The notes: a model not told the origin generated them from the sequence alone. A DNA stretch of 64,000 nt from Sphingobium yanoikuyae (GCF_013001025.1 NZ_CP053023.1:218771-282770); one strand, 5' to 3'. Shown: positions 53,963 to 62,868, counted from the first letter of the stretch. Made by a program: numbers and translations.

Positions 53963-54919
53963 TCACGAGGGAAATCGGCCAAATTGGGCTTCAACTTGAG
54001 TCTGGGCATCGCGGCGCACCCGCAGATGGGCATACGCGAGCACGAGGTCGAGCACGCCAGCGTCATGACTACCCGGCCGTAGACTGCCCTTGCTGATGCG
54101 CCAGCGACGCGGTGGCAGTTTCGGCGGCTGCAGTGTCATCACCTCTCGCCCTGGACGCCCGGGCAATTCCAGCGCCACCAATCGCTCGAATCCCCACGTC
54201 GCCTTGCCCACCCGGCTGTGCGCCAGTGCCAGCATCGCGATCCGATCGTGTGCGAAGTGAAACAGGTTCGCCTGAAAGCGATCCACATAGGCTTTCTTCT
54301 CCCCCTTGAACCGCTTGCGGCTTGCCCGCACGAGTGTGTCGACGCCCTCGGCGTTCCATTCGACCAAGCGCGGATGAGCCCCGAGCTTCCAGCGCAAACT
54401 CTCTGCGCGGGCCACCGCCCCGCTCAGCCACGAACCGACAGCCTGCTCCGACATCGCTCCATCCGCCACCGGCAGTGCACAGAGCGGGAGAGCGTGCACT
54501 TGGCACCGCCAGCTCATGCGCAAGATCCATTCCTTGCGGATGATTGGGGCCCGGCCATCCCGCAGGGCCTGCTGCCAGCAGAGCGGACAGACATATCGGC
54601 GCTGGCGGCGCGGCAGAACCACCGAAGCCTCGACGTTGAGGAAGGTTCCTTCGATCTGTTGGACCTCAATCTCAACCGCCCAGGCCAACTGACCAATCAC
54701 TTGATACACGGCGAAGTACTGCTCATTGGACAAGCCGCATGTGCCGCGGGCCAGATCCAGGCTGGCAATCGCCGCTTCAAGACCAAGGTGCCGAAACAGC
54801 GCGGGTCGCGTGGTTTCGTGCGCGGCCGCAACCCGATCGATCCAGGAATCAAAGCACTCGTCGGCCTGCGGGCGGACCCGGAACGCCAGCGGCTGCGGCT
54901 CCAACGCCAGTACGGTCAT
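53963..54919 (-). CDS. tniQ: TniQ-family transposition protein
   Basis: The 318-residue protein begins like TniQ (LAFRVRPQADECFDSWIDRV), with a zinc-binding block (YVCPLCWQQALRDGRAPIIR, WRCQVHALPLC). TniQ proteins act in target choice in Tn5053 and Tn7-like systems. Its ATG overlaps the tniB stop (ATGA). The order tniA-tniB-tniQ is that of Tn402-type elements. Confidence 0.9.
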   Translation of the reverse strand: MTVLALEPQPLAFRVRPQADECFDSWIDRVAAAHETTRPALFRHLGLEAAIASLDLARGTCGLSNEQYFAVYQVIGQLAWAVEIEVQQIEGTFLNVEASVVLPRRQRRYVCPLCWQQALRDGRAPIIRKEWILRMSWRCQVHALPLCALPVADGAMSEQAVGSWLSGAVARAESLRWKLGAHPRLVEWNAEGVDTLVRASRKRFKGEKKAYVDRFQANLFHFAHDRIAMLALAHSRVGKATWGFERLVALELPGRPGREVMTLQPPKLPPRRWRISKGSLRPGSHDAGVLDLVLAYAHLRVRRDAQTQVEAQFGRFPS

Positions 54920-55763
54920 CGCGCCGCATAGTTCGGCAGCAACACCGCCGCCTCGCGAATATCCGCGAATTCCACGCGCGCTCTGCCATGTTGATACGCC
55001 ACTTTCTGGCCCCAGTGCAGCAGGCGCTTGAAGTTTCCGGTCACCCCAAGGCTTTGCTCCCAGAGAAAACCGGCGACCTCCGGCTCGGCAAGGCGATCCG
55101 GCTCGATCAGTCCCATCCCCTGCCCGAGTACCCGAATGAGACGTTGCGTCGGCGCTCCCTGTGGCCAGGGCTTAAGTCGCAAGATGATCGAGCGATAGGC
55201 AAGCTCGACGTCCTCGGTAAAGATATCGGCGGCGACGTCGAGTCCTGCGACCACCATCGGTACATTGCCCTCGCTCATTAGGAAGCGGAACGCATCAAGC
55301 GTATCGCGGCGCGCTCTCCCGCTGGCGGTGAGGATCGCATGAACATTGTCGATCCCGATGAGCCGGGTGTGTTGACGCCGCAAGAGTTCGACGACCTTAA
55401 GGTCTGCAATGCGGTGGGTCTTTCCGGTGATCGGCCAGCCTTGCTTCCACAGCAGGGTCAGGTTGATTTTGAGGGCGGTCGAACCCGAAGGGATGACGGT
55501 TCGCAGCATCGGTTGATAGCGGGCATCATCAATGCTGAGCGGCTCGGGAAAATCGTGGGCAATCCGGCGCTGGGCCTCGCGCAGAATCGAGGTTTTGCCC
55601 ATGCCCGACTGCCCGACTGCCCGACCAATACCACACAGGTCGGCCGTTCGTCGGGTTCGTCATGGGCAAGTTCGACCAGAGTTTCGACATGCTGGCGGGC
55701 TTCATCGAAATCGATCCAGAAGGCCTGCGACAGCGCCGAACCGCCAGACATAGGGGCAGTCAT
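54916..55763 (-). pseudogene. tniB: tniB AAA+ ATPase, frameshifted in Walker A
   Basis: The first frame (from ATG 55763 or 55781) encodes AFWIDFDEARQHVETLVELA and CVVLVGQSG, then shifts. The second frame resumes at MGKTSILREAQRRIA and runs through LIGIDNVHAILTASG and MVVAGLDVAADIF to the stop at 54916. The cause is visible: GCCCGACT occurs 2.9 times in tandem at 55603-55625, where GQSGMGKT needs one unit less. An 8-base duplication therefore breaks the gene at its ATP-binding loop. A sequencing error is the alternative. Confidence 0.88.
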
Positions 55764-57469
55764 TCGATCCGTTTCAGCCATGTATCTTCCCCCAACTCCG
55801 CCACGGGAAGCCAATGCGACGCGGGTTCTGCCGTGGCTTGCGCCGGTGCCGGCGTATGGGATGTTCCCTCGCGCTCCGCTCGTTTTCGGGCCTCACGGGC
55901 GCGCCGGGTCTTCGCAGTTGCAGAGAGAACATCGCTGCGATTGGCATGGATCAGGCGCGCGGCTTCGGCGCGCGCGCCGTTATCCTGATAGGCCCTGCCG
56001 GCCCGGAACCGTTCGTTCCGCGCCGCTTCCCATTCCGCCAGACTGACATCAGGATAATGCCCGACGACCGCTGCTGAGACGAACCCGCCCTCCACTTCCG
56101 GATAGACCTCCTGGATTGTGCGCTCGTCGAAGTGAACCATGACTTTCTGACCGATGTGGGATGCAAGGCTGGCGTGCCAGTACCGACGATAGCCAATCTG
56201 GATTCCGTAGGCCTTCACCGTTCGCTCAACCCATGGCAGGAAACGGCGGACGAGAGCCGTTTCGTCGAGGCCGAGCGGAACCAAAGGCCCTTGGCTCCTC
56301 GCCTCCTCGGCCCAAGCCTGCGCCGGCGCAAAGCCGCCCAAGCCTGCGTGCGGCTCGGCGTGATAGAGACAAATTGCCCGAACAAACCAGCGTTCAAACT
56401 CATCGATGGTCATCGCAGCGGCCGCACCAGCGTCATAACCGTCGCGCTTGGTGGCGTTTGCTCCCGTAGCACCGGGCAACAAGCGCATCTTGGCCATCAT
56501 CGTTCCAATCAGGCGCTCGATATGGCCACCGAAATGCGCGGGGCCACGTGGCCTGACATCCGGATCGATGCCGTGGGAAAGGCACGCGGACCGAAAGGAT
56601 TGTGCACGATGTGCTGCCGCGTGGTCAGCGTGTAGCCGCTTGAATAGCCCATGCATTGGGTAGTCGACATCAAGCTGTAACGCCTGCAAAAGGCTATGCT
56701 TTGGCAGGATCGCATTGGCGATCGCACGCCCGCATCGAAATATCGAGGGATCCCCAAAGCTCACATAGAAGCCAAGGATACATCGGGTCCGCACTTCGAT
56801 TAGCAAGGTCACCCAAGGGCGCCCCAGCTCTTTGCGCTGCACGCTGTCGACAAGGATTACATCGGCCCGCGTATGATCCATCTGAACGAGGTCCAGGAAG
56901 CCCCGGCTTAGATACTCACCCGCATGCGGCTCATGTGCACTGCGCGTCTTCGAGCCCATCATGGTGCGTGCCCGCACCGGGTCCGATATCGCCGCAATCG
57001 CCCGCTCAATGCTGCGTTCGCTTGGCACTTCACTGGCTTCAAAACGATAATCGCCGTTGTCGGCGATTAGGAGTCCGCGAACCTGACGAGCAGTTTCCTT
57101 CATGCTCGCGCCGGCCTTGCGCAAGTGAATCTCGCCGATGAGCGTGTCGATCGCAGCCAGCACGGTTGGGCCACCACGTCGGCTTCCTGGTTTGGGTCCT
57201 TTGGGCAACGACGCCAACGATTCTGCGACGGGGTGATCTCGGAATCGCCGGGCGAGTTCGCGAATTCGTCGTTCCTTGAGTCCGGTTACGGTCGAAATTG
57301 CCACGACTGCCTGCGCCGTCAAAGGCGCATCAAGCGGAACGTACTGGCGAAACGCTGGATACAGCGCCGTGCCTGTTGCCAATGCAGCTTCTGAACGACG
57401 AGCCGAAGGCGGCGGCTTGCGTGCAATCATGGTGCTGAATTCCACCAGAAATTTCACGCTCAATGTCAT
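55760..57469 (-). CDS. tniA: TniA transposase (DDE, Mu/Tn7 TnsB-like)
   Basis: The 569-residue transposase has helix-turn-helix segments at its N terminus and an rve catalytic core. Asp lies in VQMDHTRADVILVDS, Asp in FKRLHADHAAAHR, and Glu in FGGHIERLIGTMMAKMRLL. A C-terminal Mu-type segment follows. It ends in an ATGA overlap with tniB. The start may be 57469 or Met at 57430. It would bind the AATAGA repeats at the element ends. Confidence 0.92.
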   Translation of the reverse strand: MTLSVKFLVEFSTMIARKPPPSARRSEAALATGTALYPAFRQYVPLDAPLTAQAVVAISTVTGLKERRIRELARRFRDHPVAESLASLPKGPKPGSRRGGPTVLAAIDTLIGEIHLRKAGASMKETARQVRGLLIADNGDYRFEASEVPSERSIERAIAAISDPVRARTMMGSKTRSAHEPHAGEYLSRGFLDLVQMDHTRADVILVDSVQRKELGRPWVTLLIEVRTRCILGFYVSFGDPSIFRCGRAIANAILPKHSLLQALQLDVDYPMHGLFKRLHADHAAAHRAQSFRSACLSHGIDPDVRPRGPAHFGGHIERLIGTMMAKMRLLPGATGANATKRDGYDAGAAAAMTIDEFERWFVRAICLYHAEPHAGLGGFAPAQAWAEEARSQGPLVPLGLDETALVRRFLPWVERTVKAYGIQIGYRRYWHASLASHIGQKVMVHFDERTIQEVYPEVEGGFVSAAVVGHYPDVSLAEWEAARNERFRAGRAYQDNGARAEAARLIHANRSDVLSATAKTRRAREARKRAEREGTSHTPAPAQATAEPASHWLPVAELGEDTWLKRIE

Positions 57470-57481
57470 CTATTATGGCAC
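57462..57481. repeat. right-end transposase-binding repeat
   Basis: The complement reads GTGCCATAATAGATGACATT, matching the left-end repeat GCGCCACAATAGACTGCATT at 15 of 20 positions, in inverted orientation. It overlaps the start of tniA, suggesting that TniA binding also controls its own promoter. Confidence 0.6.
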
Positions 57482-57564
57482 AGTGCGCAAATAGATTCGC
57501 ACGTGCGTCATTGAATGCTGCGATACCTTTGATGTATCTGGTTGTTTTTACGTAATTTATGCTG

Positions 57565-57595
57565 CTTGCAGCCTTCTTTGGCCGGCGACACCGGC
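57565..57595. repeat. right terminal repeat and target duplication of the tni transposon
   Basis: The element ends TTTGGCCGGCGACA at 57590 (complement TGTCGCCGGCCAAA), followed by the target copy CCGGC at 57591-57595. Confidence 0.85.
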
Positions 57596-58191
57596 GCTAT
57601 GCACAAGTACGAGGCGGACTCGACCCCTGGCTCGGTCTGCCGTTCGCCTTACGGGACCAGGATCTGACAGCGAGCCCCCTCCCCTGCCTCGTCGGCGGCG
57701 CAAAGGCCTTCCGCTTGAAGAAGACGCTGAATGAAGCCGATTGGCTCGCGCTCCTGCGGGCCCTTGCCGCGCGCGCCGAGCGTGGCCTTGAACGCCTTGA
57801 GCATCTGGAGCGCCTCCATCGCAAAGCCCGAACGGCAATCGCGGAGTCTTATCGTCCCGGTGCCCTGCCCTCCCTCCTCGCGCTTACGCTTCACCAACCG
57901 GTCCTGTCGCCACAGGCTGTGGCGCGACTTCTTGATCTGACCGTGACTGGCGCAAGCAAGTTGCTGGAGCGCGCCGCCGGTACCGGGCTTTTGACTGAAA
58001 TCACGACAAGACGGACGTGGCGCATTTTCATGAGCGTCGACCTCGCTGTCGAGTTTGGCTTCGCCAAGGCACCGCTTGGGCGCCCCCGCGTGGAGAGGTT
58101 CCTCCCCTCGCCATCGCGAAATCTGGCGGCTGTCTTCGATCAATTCGACGCGGAGATGGCTGCGATCGATGAGCTTCTCAACGCCCGATAA
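57596..58191 (+). pseudogene. DUF1612-type gene, 3' part
   Basis: The codons after the transposon (YAQVRGGLDPWLGLPFALRD, LTVTGASKLLERAAGTGLLT, ending AIDELLNAR) are the C-terminal half of the gene that starts at 50990. They align with ITPWLAFPMVL and the winged-helix region of the homologue at 52761. An upstream ATG inside the transposon (57559) happens to extend the frame, so a shortened protein could still be made. Confidence 0.85.
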
Positions 58192-58623
58192 GGCAAATCC
58201 AGCTTGGATCACCTCCGGCCCTCGTCGCCTTGTATGCGATATAAGGCTTAGAATTTAGGCACTTAATGTTGTGCCGCATAATGTGCCGCACACTGTAACG
58301 CGCCTCAGCATCACATTCCGCTGCACGCTATGCAGCGATGACGCTTGCCCCCGCGCGGCACATTCCGCCAGCGTGTGCGCATACGCGCTCGCTGGCATGT
58401 TCGCCCTGTAACGCACACGCGCACTCGCTGCTCGTCGCGCTGGCACCATTCCCAGCGCTTATGCATACTGCCGCGCACTTGCACGCGCTGTCGCGTGTAT
58501 ACGCGCCTTGCGTGGCGCGGGCGGTGACGCTATCAGTAGCGCTGTCATTGTGTGCGGCGCGGTGCGGGGCGGGCCATGTTTGTGCCGCGCAGTGTGCAGC
58601 GCTATCGCATTACAGGAGTTCGC
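58192..58623. promoter_or_regulatory. 432-base region upstream of parA, candidate centromere or promoter
   Basis: No gene is supported. The stretch is rich in alternating GC and AC/GT steps and repeats GTGCCGC at 58271, 58283 and 58582, with an inverted GCGGCAC at 58355. Its place directly before parA suggests partition-site or promoter function; AGGAG lies before the parA start. Confidence 0.45.
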
Positions 58624-59310
58624 ATGCCCGTCATCACGATCGCGCAAAGCAAAGGCGGCGCCGGCAAGACCACGCTCGCGCTCGCGCTCGCTTCCGAATT
58701 CGAGGCGCTCGGCGGTTCGGTCTTCATGCTCGATGCCGACCGTCAGAACAGCTTGCTCAACTGGTATCGGGATCGGATGAATGCCGACAGGGGAGGGGAG
58801 GGGCGCATCACGGTGGAAGACGCCTCGCAGCTCCGGGACGCGGACATTGGACCCGCTATCGCGCGCGCGCGCGATGCCGCACAGCTCGTCATTGTCGATT
58901 CCGAGGGCACTTCGAACTTCAAGACCGCCTACGCCGCGATGGATTCTGATTTCGTCGTCATTCCGACGCGCTCATCCCGCCTCGATCTCGAGCGCACCGT
59001 GGAAACCAGCGACATGCTGGGCAAGATGTGCGGCGGCGTACCTTACAGGGTCCTGATCACGCAGACAGGGCAGGTCGCCCGCTCCAAGGCCGAATGGGAG
59101 ATCGACAGCCAGATCAGCAATGCTCTGCCGACGTTCAATGAGCAGATGCATACGCTCGACGCGTTCCGCGCCATGTCCAACTATCGCATGACGCTGGCCG
59201 AGGTGGAGGCCGCGGGCCTGGCCAAGACCGAGAAGGCGCGGCGCATCGCGCAAGGCATCCTGGCCGACATACTCAGCGAAATTCAGAACAAGGAGGCCGT
59301 CAATGCCTGA
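58624..59310 (+). CDS. parA: ParA-type partition ATPase
   Basis: The 228-residue protein begins MPVITIAQSKGGAGKTTLAL with the deviant Walker A KGGAGKT. Walker A' FMLDADRQNSLLNWY and Walker B LVIVDSEGTSNFKTAYAAM follow. Size and lack of an N-terminal DNA-binding domain place it in the small ParA (type Ib) group. AGGAG precedes the ATG. It overlaps the next gene by 8 bases. Confidence 0.93.
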   Translation: MPVITIAQSKGGAGKTTLALALASEFEALGGSVFMLDADRQNSLLNWYRDRMNADRGGEGRITVEDASQLRDADIGPAIARARDAAQLVIVDSEGTSNFKTAYAAMDSDFVVIPTRSSRLDLERTVETSDMLGKMCGGVPYRVLITQTGQVARSKAEWEIDSQISNALPTFNEQMHTLDAFRAMSNYRMTLAEVEAAGLAKTEKARRIAQGILADILSEIQNKEAVNA

Positions 59311-59698
59311 GCCCAAGTCTGCTGCCGGCGCGATGGGGGACATCATCGGCTCCACCCGGCAGCGCATCGAGCATAGCGAAGACCCGGCCGACCGCCTCAA
59401 GAACCTGATCGCTGCGACGCCGAAGCCCGCTCCGGCCGCCGCACCGGCGCCCGTCCGCGAACCGGCGCCAACCACGCTTCCGTCCGGCTATTTCCCGCAA
59501 GTCGCGAGCGAAGTGGGCATCATCCCGAAGCGCAAGCCGCAGCGTGGTCCCGCGCGCTCGCTCCATATCAGCATGCGCCTGTCGCCGCCCGAGCGCGACC
59601 GGCTCGTTCGCTGGTGCGACGATCGCAACCTCAGCCTGCCCGACGGCATCATGGCGCTGATCGATCTCGCGGAAGGGCAGGGGGGTAGCGGGGAGTAG
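59303..59698 (+). CDS. ParA partner, putative centromere-binding protein
   Basis: The 131-residue product has a flexible Pro/Ala-rich N-terminal half and a compact C-terminal segment (RSLHISMRLSPPERDRLVRW, DRNLSLPDGIMALIDLA) that could form a ribbon-helix-helix. Overlap with parA and size suggest it is the ParB/ParG-like adaptor of the partition system. The family is not securely recognised. Confidence 0.6.
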   Translation: MPEPKSAAGAMGDIIGSTRQRIEHSEDPADRLKNLIAATPKPAPAAAPAPVREPAPTTLPSGYFPQVASEVGIIPKRKPQRGPARSLHISMRLSPPERDRLVRWCDDRNLSLPDGIMALIDLAEGQGGSGE

Positions 59699-59707
59699 GG
59701 CCCGGCT

Positions 59708-59727
59708 CTTTATGTGAGGAATGGGGG
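59708..59727 (-). repeat. inverted single iteron of replicon B
   Basis: The complement reads CCCCCATTCCTCACATAAAG, a copy of the repeat found 13 times beyond the other end of the rep gene, here in opposite orientation between parA's partner and the rep stop. Confidence 0.7.
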
Positions 59728-59736
59728 GAGGGGACT

Positions 59737-60852
59737 TCAGGGCGTCCCGCGCATCGCGACCCAGCTTTTGCAGAAGCCTTCCCACGATTTGTAGAGAGCG
59801 GCGCCCGTCAGGGTCTCCAGCTTTGCGCCCATTTTTTGCCTGTAGGCATCGGCAATCATGTCCTTGTCCCAGCCTCCGCCAAAATCGCGAAAGATCGTGA
59901 TAATGCGTTGGTCAGGGCAGAAACTGAGCGATCCCGAGGAGAAAGGGCGCGCCGGGGGCAGGGGAACGGGCGGCGTTGCGACCGTCTCGACCGTTCCGTC
60001 CCGCCTGGCACGCCGACCCACCTTCGGCCGATCGAGCTCCTTGGCGGTTTCCTCCTGATCGACGGGATCCTTGGGACTGAATGTGAGCTTCACAGCCTCG
60101 ACAGGCCGTCCGCGCCCCGACCCGCGGATCTCGTCCCATTCCACGGTGAAATCCGCAAGCTGGTCAATCTCCAGCTTCGATTTTGCCAGGACATCGCGGC
60201 GGAATTCCGCGAAATTCTTGAAGCTACCCTCCGGCACGCCCAGACGCCGGCGCAGTTCCTCAACCTCCATCTTCACGACGCGGTTCTGCCGGTTGATGAT
60301 CAGGCAGCCCAGGTCATAGAGCGTCAGCGAATAGCGTGACTGCAGCGCCAGCATGACGCCCAGGTTGACCCGCGCATAATAGTCCGAGCGCTGCATCACG
60401 CGCTTGAAGGCTTCCGAAAACTCGTACTCAACGACGCTCATGCCGTCTTCGGAGATTTCCTCGACGCAGCTTGAGAGCAGGGACTGCGACATAATCGCGG
60501 GCTTGCCCTTTTTGGTCGTCGTGCGAATGCGCACGATCACGCGCAAAAGCTCGTCCATCACGGGCTGGATGCGTTCATTGCCCTTGTGCGATCCGCGCAG
60601 CTCCTTCTTGGTAATCGTGAAGTTTCTGTCCTCGCCAGCGTCCGGCCCAGCCTTGCGCAGCATGAGGGCGAAGGCCTTGCGCCCGGCAGCGCTCAAGGAG
60701 CCAGTTTCAAACTCGGATTCGACGAGTTCGCCCGGTTTGCTTACAAAATCGAGATCGCGGCGGCGAATCACATCGGCGACCCGGAGCGTCCGGCTAAGGC
60801 CATCCGCTTCCGGGGAAACCTCGATCTCAACGATGTCCGAATCGGGCTTCAT
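59737..60852 (-). CDS. rep: Rep_3-type plasmid replication initiator
   Basis: The 371-residue initiator shows the Rep_3 pattern: VEYEFSEAFKRVMQRSDYYA, LALQSRYSLTLYDLGCLIIN, and VEELRRRLGVPEGSFKNFAE with RRDVLAKSKLEI. Two winged-helix domains are expected. It is read from the lower strand away from parA, and its upstream side carries a dense iteron array. It defines replicon B. Confidence 0.92.
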   Translation of the reverse strand: MKPDSDIVEIEVSPEADGLSRTLRVADVIRRRDLDFVSKPGELVESEFETGSLSAAGRKAFALMLRKAGPDAGEDRNFTITKKELRGSHKGNERIQPVMDELLRVIVRIRTTTKKGKPAIMSQSLLSSCVEEISEDGMSVVEYEFSEAFKRVMQRSDYYARVNLGVMLALQSRYSLTLYDLGCLIINRQNRVVKMEVEELRRRLGVPEGSFKNFAEFRRDVLAKSKLEIDQLADFTVEWDEIRGSGRGRPVEAVKLTFSPKDPVDQEETAKELDRPKVGRRARRDGTVETVATPPVPLPPARPFSSGSLSFCPDQRIITIFRDFGGGWDKDMIADAYRQKMGAKLETLTGAALYKSWEGFCKSWVAMRGTP

Positions 60853-60890
60853 GTGAGTTGCATATCATCACCTTGTCATAAAGAGAACAT

Positions 60891-61484
60891 CCCCCCGTTC
60901 ACTCACATAGACGTGCCCCCGAGCCCTCACATAAAGGCTGACAGGGGCGCAAACCGGCGGCCCCCGACCACTCATATAAAGAAATTGCCCGACTCGCGGA
61001 TTCGCTGCGAGTCTCGCGATATCCCCCGATCGCTCATATAAAGACCTCGCCGCGGTATTCGGACCCGCGCCGCTTTTACCAGCCGCATGGCAGCATCCCC
61101 CGCGCACTCACATTAACGCCACCACATCTACCTGATTTTACTAGCCTTTTCGCCAGCACCCCGATCACTCATATAAAGCGACTCGGTTCGAAATAGCGAA
61201 TTTGTCGGTATCTGAGGCCCCCCCCGGAAGCTCATATAAACGGGCGGGGAAGGGCAGGGGGATCACCCCCGATCGCTCACATAAAGAAGGTCGGTCGAGG
61301 TTTAGGGTGGGCGTCGTACCAAAAAGGCTGGCCTTTCAAGCCATTCCCGTGTTGTTTTGCAAGACACTGGGACGATTCCCCCGATCCCTCACATAATCCC
61401 CCGGCCACTCAGGCAAAGGCCCCCGGCCGCTCGCATAAAGGCCCCCGAGTCCTCACGATAAAGCCCCCAGCCGCTCACATGAAC
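60891..61484. repeat. iteron array of replicon B, candidate origin
   Basis: About 13 direct repeats with core CTCAYATAAAG preceded by CCCCCG begin at 60891, 60916, 60961, 61023, 61097, 61159, 61221, 61266, 61378, 61398, 61420, 61442 and 61464. Central copies (60961, 61023, 61159, 61266) are best conserved; the last five are packed every 20 to 22 bases but degenerate. A further half-copy (CATAAAG) is at 60878. This is the origin and copy-control region of the Rep_3 replicon. Confidence 0.9.
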
Positions 61485-61863
61485 GGGGTCTAACCCATTG
61501 GTTCCATGGGCGAAATTGCCCCTGAATCTTAGAATCATTGAAATATAGAAGCTCCCGCGCTCCGCTTGGGCGTTTTTAAAGATGGATTTTTGAGGAAGAA
61601 GCACCCTTCCGCGGTGCCGCCGAAGTTGTGCACCATGCCCTGGTCGGCTGCCCCCCCCAACCCCATATCATCCTCGCCGGAGCAACACATCCTTCAAGCC
61701 AAACTTCCGTGCAATCGATTACCGCCTCTCATCGATCTTGAACGCCGCTTGACTAACGACGCGACCGTATCAAGGTGATCGTGCTGAGAATCAGGCGTGT
61801 TCAGCGGCACCAGCGGATACTGTTTTGACGGGCAAGATCATGCGCAATGGGGCGGAATGTACA
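61485..61863. other. 379-base stretch with no recognised gene
   Basis: Nothing convincing is seen on either strand between the iteron array and the amidohydrolase. It should hold the promoter of that gene. Confidence 0.5.
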
Positions 61864-62868
61864 ATGAGCCGGCGAGCGCTTTATTACACAGTGGCGCTTG
61901 GTTGTATCGTTGCTATCGCCTTTACCGGAACACCAGCTCCCGCTCGGCCAAAGTTCGACGTGATCGACATGCATTTCCACGCCGATCGTCCTGACGATCA
62001 GGGACCTCCCGGGGGCAAGGCCTGCGCTCCCTATCCTGAATGGGCTCCGCGCGATCCCGGGCAACCGTTGGACGGGTATCTCGACTGGTTTACCGGCCAC
62101 CCCGATTGCCCGACCGTGCTGTCATCGCCGACCGATGCGGATACTCTGCGCGATCGTGGCATCGCCCAGCTGAAACGCTACAATGTGCTGGCCCTTGCCG
62201 GCGGCTCAGCGGAGGTGGTGGATGACTATCGCCGTCATGGGGATGGCCACATACTTCCTGGCATCGGCTTCGGCAGCAGCGGCGCTCTCCCGCCGATTGA
62301 AGATCTGCGCCGGCTCCACGCCGAAGGCAAAATGCAGGCGCTGAGCGAGATTACCACGCAATATGCCGGCATCGCCCCCGACGACCCACGCATCGAGCCC
62401 TATTTCGCTTTCGCAGAGGCCAACGACATCCCGATCGGCATCCACATGGGGCCCGGGCCACCTGGCACAGCTTACTTCGCCACGCCGCATTATCTCGTCT
62501 CGGCTGGTGATCCGCTCCGCCTAGAACCCGTGCTCATCCGTCATCCCAAGCTGCGGGTCTATGTTGCCCACGCCGGCTGGCCTTTCGGAGACGCGATGAT
62601 CGCGATGATGTTCGCCCATCCGCAACTCTATGTCGATGTGGCTGTTCTCGACTGGGCCTATCCCGACCAGCAATTCTACCCCTATCTGCGTCGGCTGATC
62701 GACGCCGGTTTCGAACGGCGGATCATGTTTGGGTCCGACAACATGGTATGGCCCGACGCTATCGGAATCGCGATCGAGCGGATCAGACGCGCGCCCTTTC
62801 TCACAGAGAGGCAAAAGCGTCTGATCCTCCACGACAACGCCGCCTCCTTCCTTCGCATCGAGGGATAG
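61864..62868 (+). CDS. exported amidohydrolase-family (TIM-barrel) protein
   Basis: From ATG 61864 (MSRRALYYTVALGCIVAIAF) the product has a signal peptide ending near APA-RP. A metal-dependent barrel follows: VIDMHFHADRP with HxH, IPIGIHMGPGPPG, VYVAHAGWPFGD, and MFGSDNMVWPDAIG. These fit the Amidohydro_2 group (decarboxylases and lactonases). Length is 334 residues. The substrate is unknown. It may be the first gene of the segment right of replicon B. Confidence 0.8.
   Translation: MSRRALYYTVALGCIVAIAFTGTPAPARPKFDVIDMHFHADRPDDQGPPGGKACAPYPEWAPRDPGQPLDGYLDWFTGHPDCPTVLSSPTDADTLRDRGIAQLKRYNVLALAGGSAEVVDDYRRHGDGHILPGIGFGSSGALPPIEDLRRLHAEGKMQALSEITTQYAGIAPDDPRIEPYFAFAEANDIPIGIHMGPGPPGTAYFATPHYLVSAGDPLRLEPVLIRHPKLRVYVAHAGWPFGDAMIAMMFAHPQLYVDVAVLDWAYPDQQFYPYLRRLIDAGFERRIMFGSDNMVWPDAIGIAIERIRRAPFLTERQKRLILHDNAASFLRIEG

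Larger units (their letters stand above)
51393..57590. mobile_element. Tn402/Tn5053-like tni transposon, 6198 bp
   Basis: The element has TGTCG/CGACA ends, 5-base target copies CCGGC, and terminal repeats matching at 17 of the first 25 positions. It contains a tyrosine recombinase, an intact DUF1612-type gene, tniQ, a frameshifted tniB, and tniA. Removing the element and one target copy restores the interrupted reading frame to the same length as the internal homologue in this region. Relatives such as Tn402 and Tn5053 use tniABQ plus a serine resolvase; here no resolvase gene is inside. Confidence 0.9.

Noticed and set aside
55603..55625. Programmed frameshifting as the explanation for split tniB
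   Set aside because: The break is explained fully by an extra 8-base repeat unit; no slippery heptamer or downstream structure like that of known programmed sites is seen.
60891..61484. Possible CRISPR array
   Set aside because: The repeats are about 20 bases, irregularly spaced, and next to a Rep_3 initiator with no cas genes; they are iterons.
61566..61778. 70-codon frame between the iterons and the amidohydrolase
   Set aside because: No ribosome site, no domain, and a Pro/Ser-rich composition typical of random GC-rich sequence.
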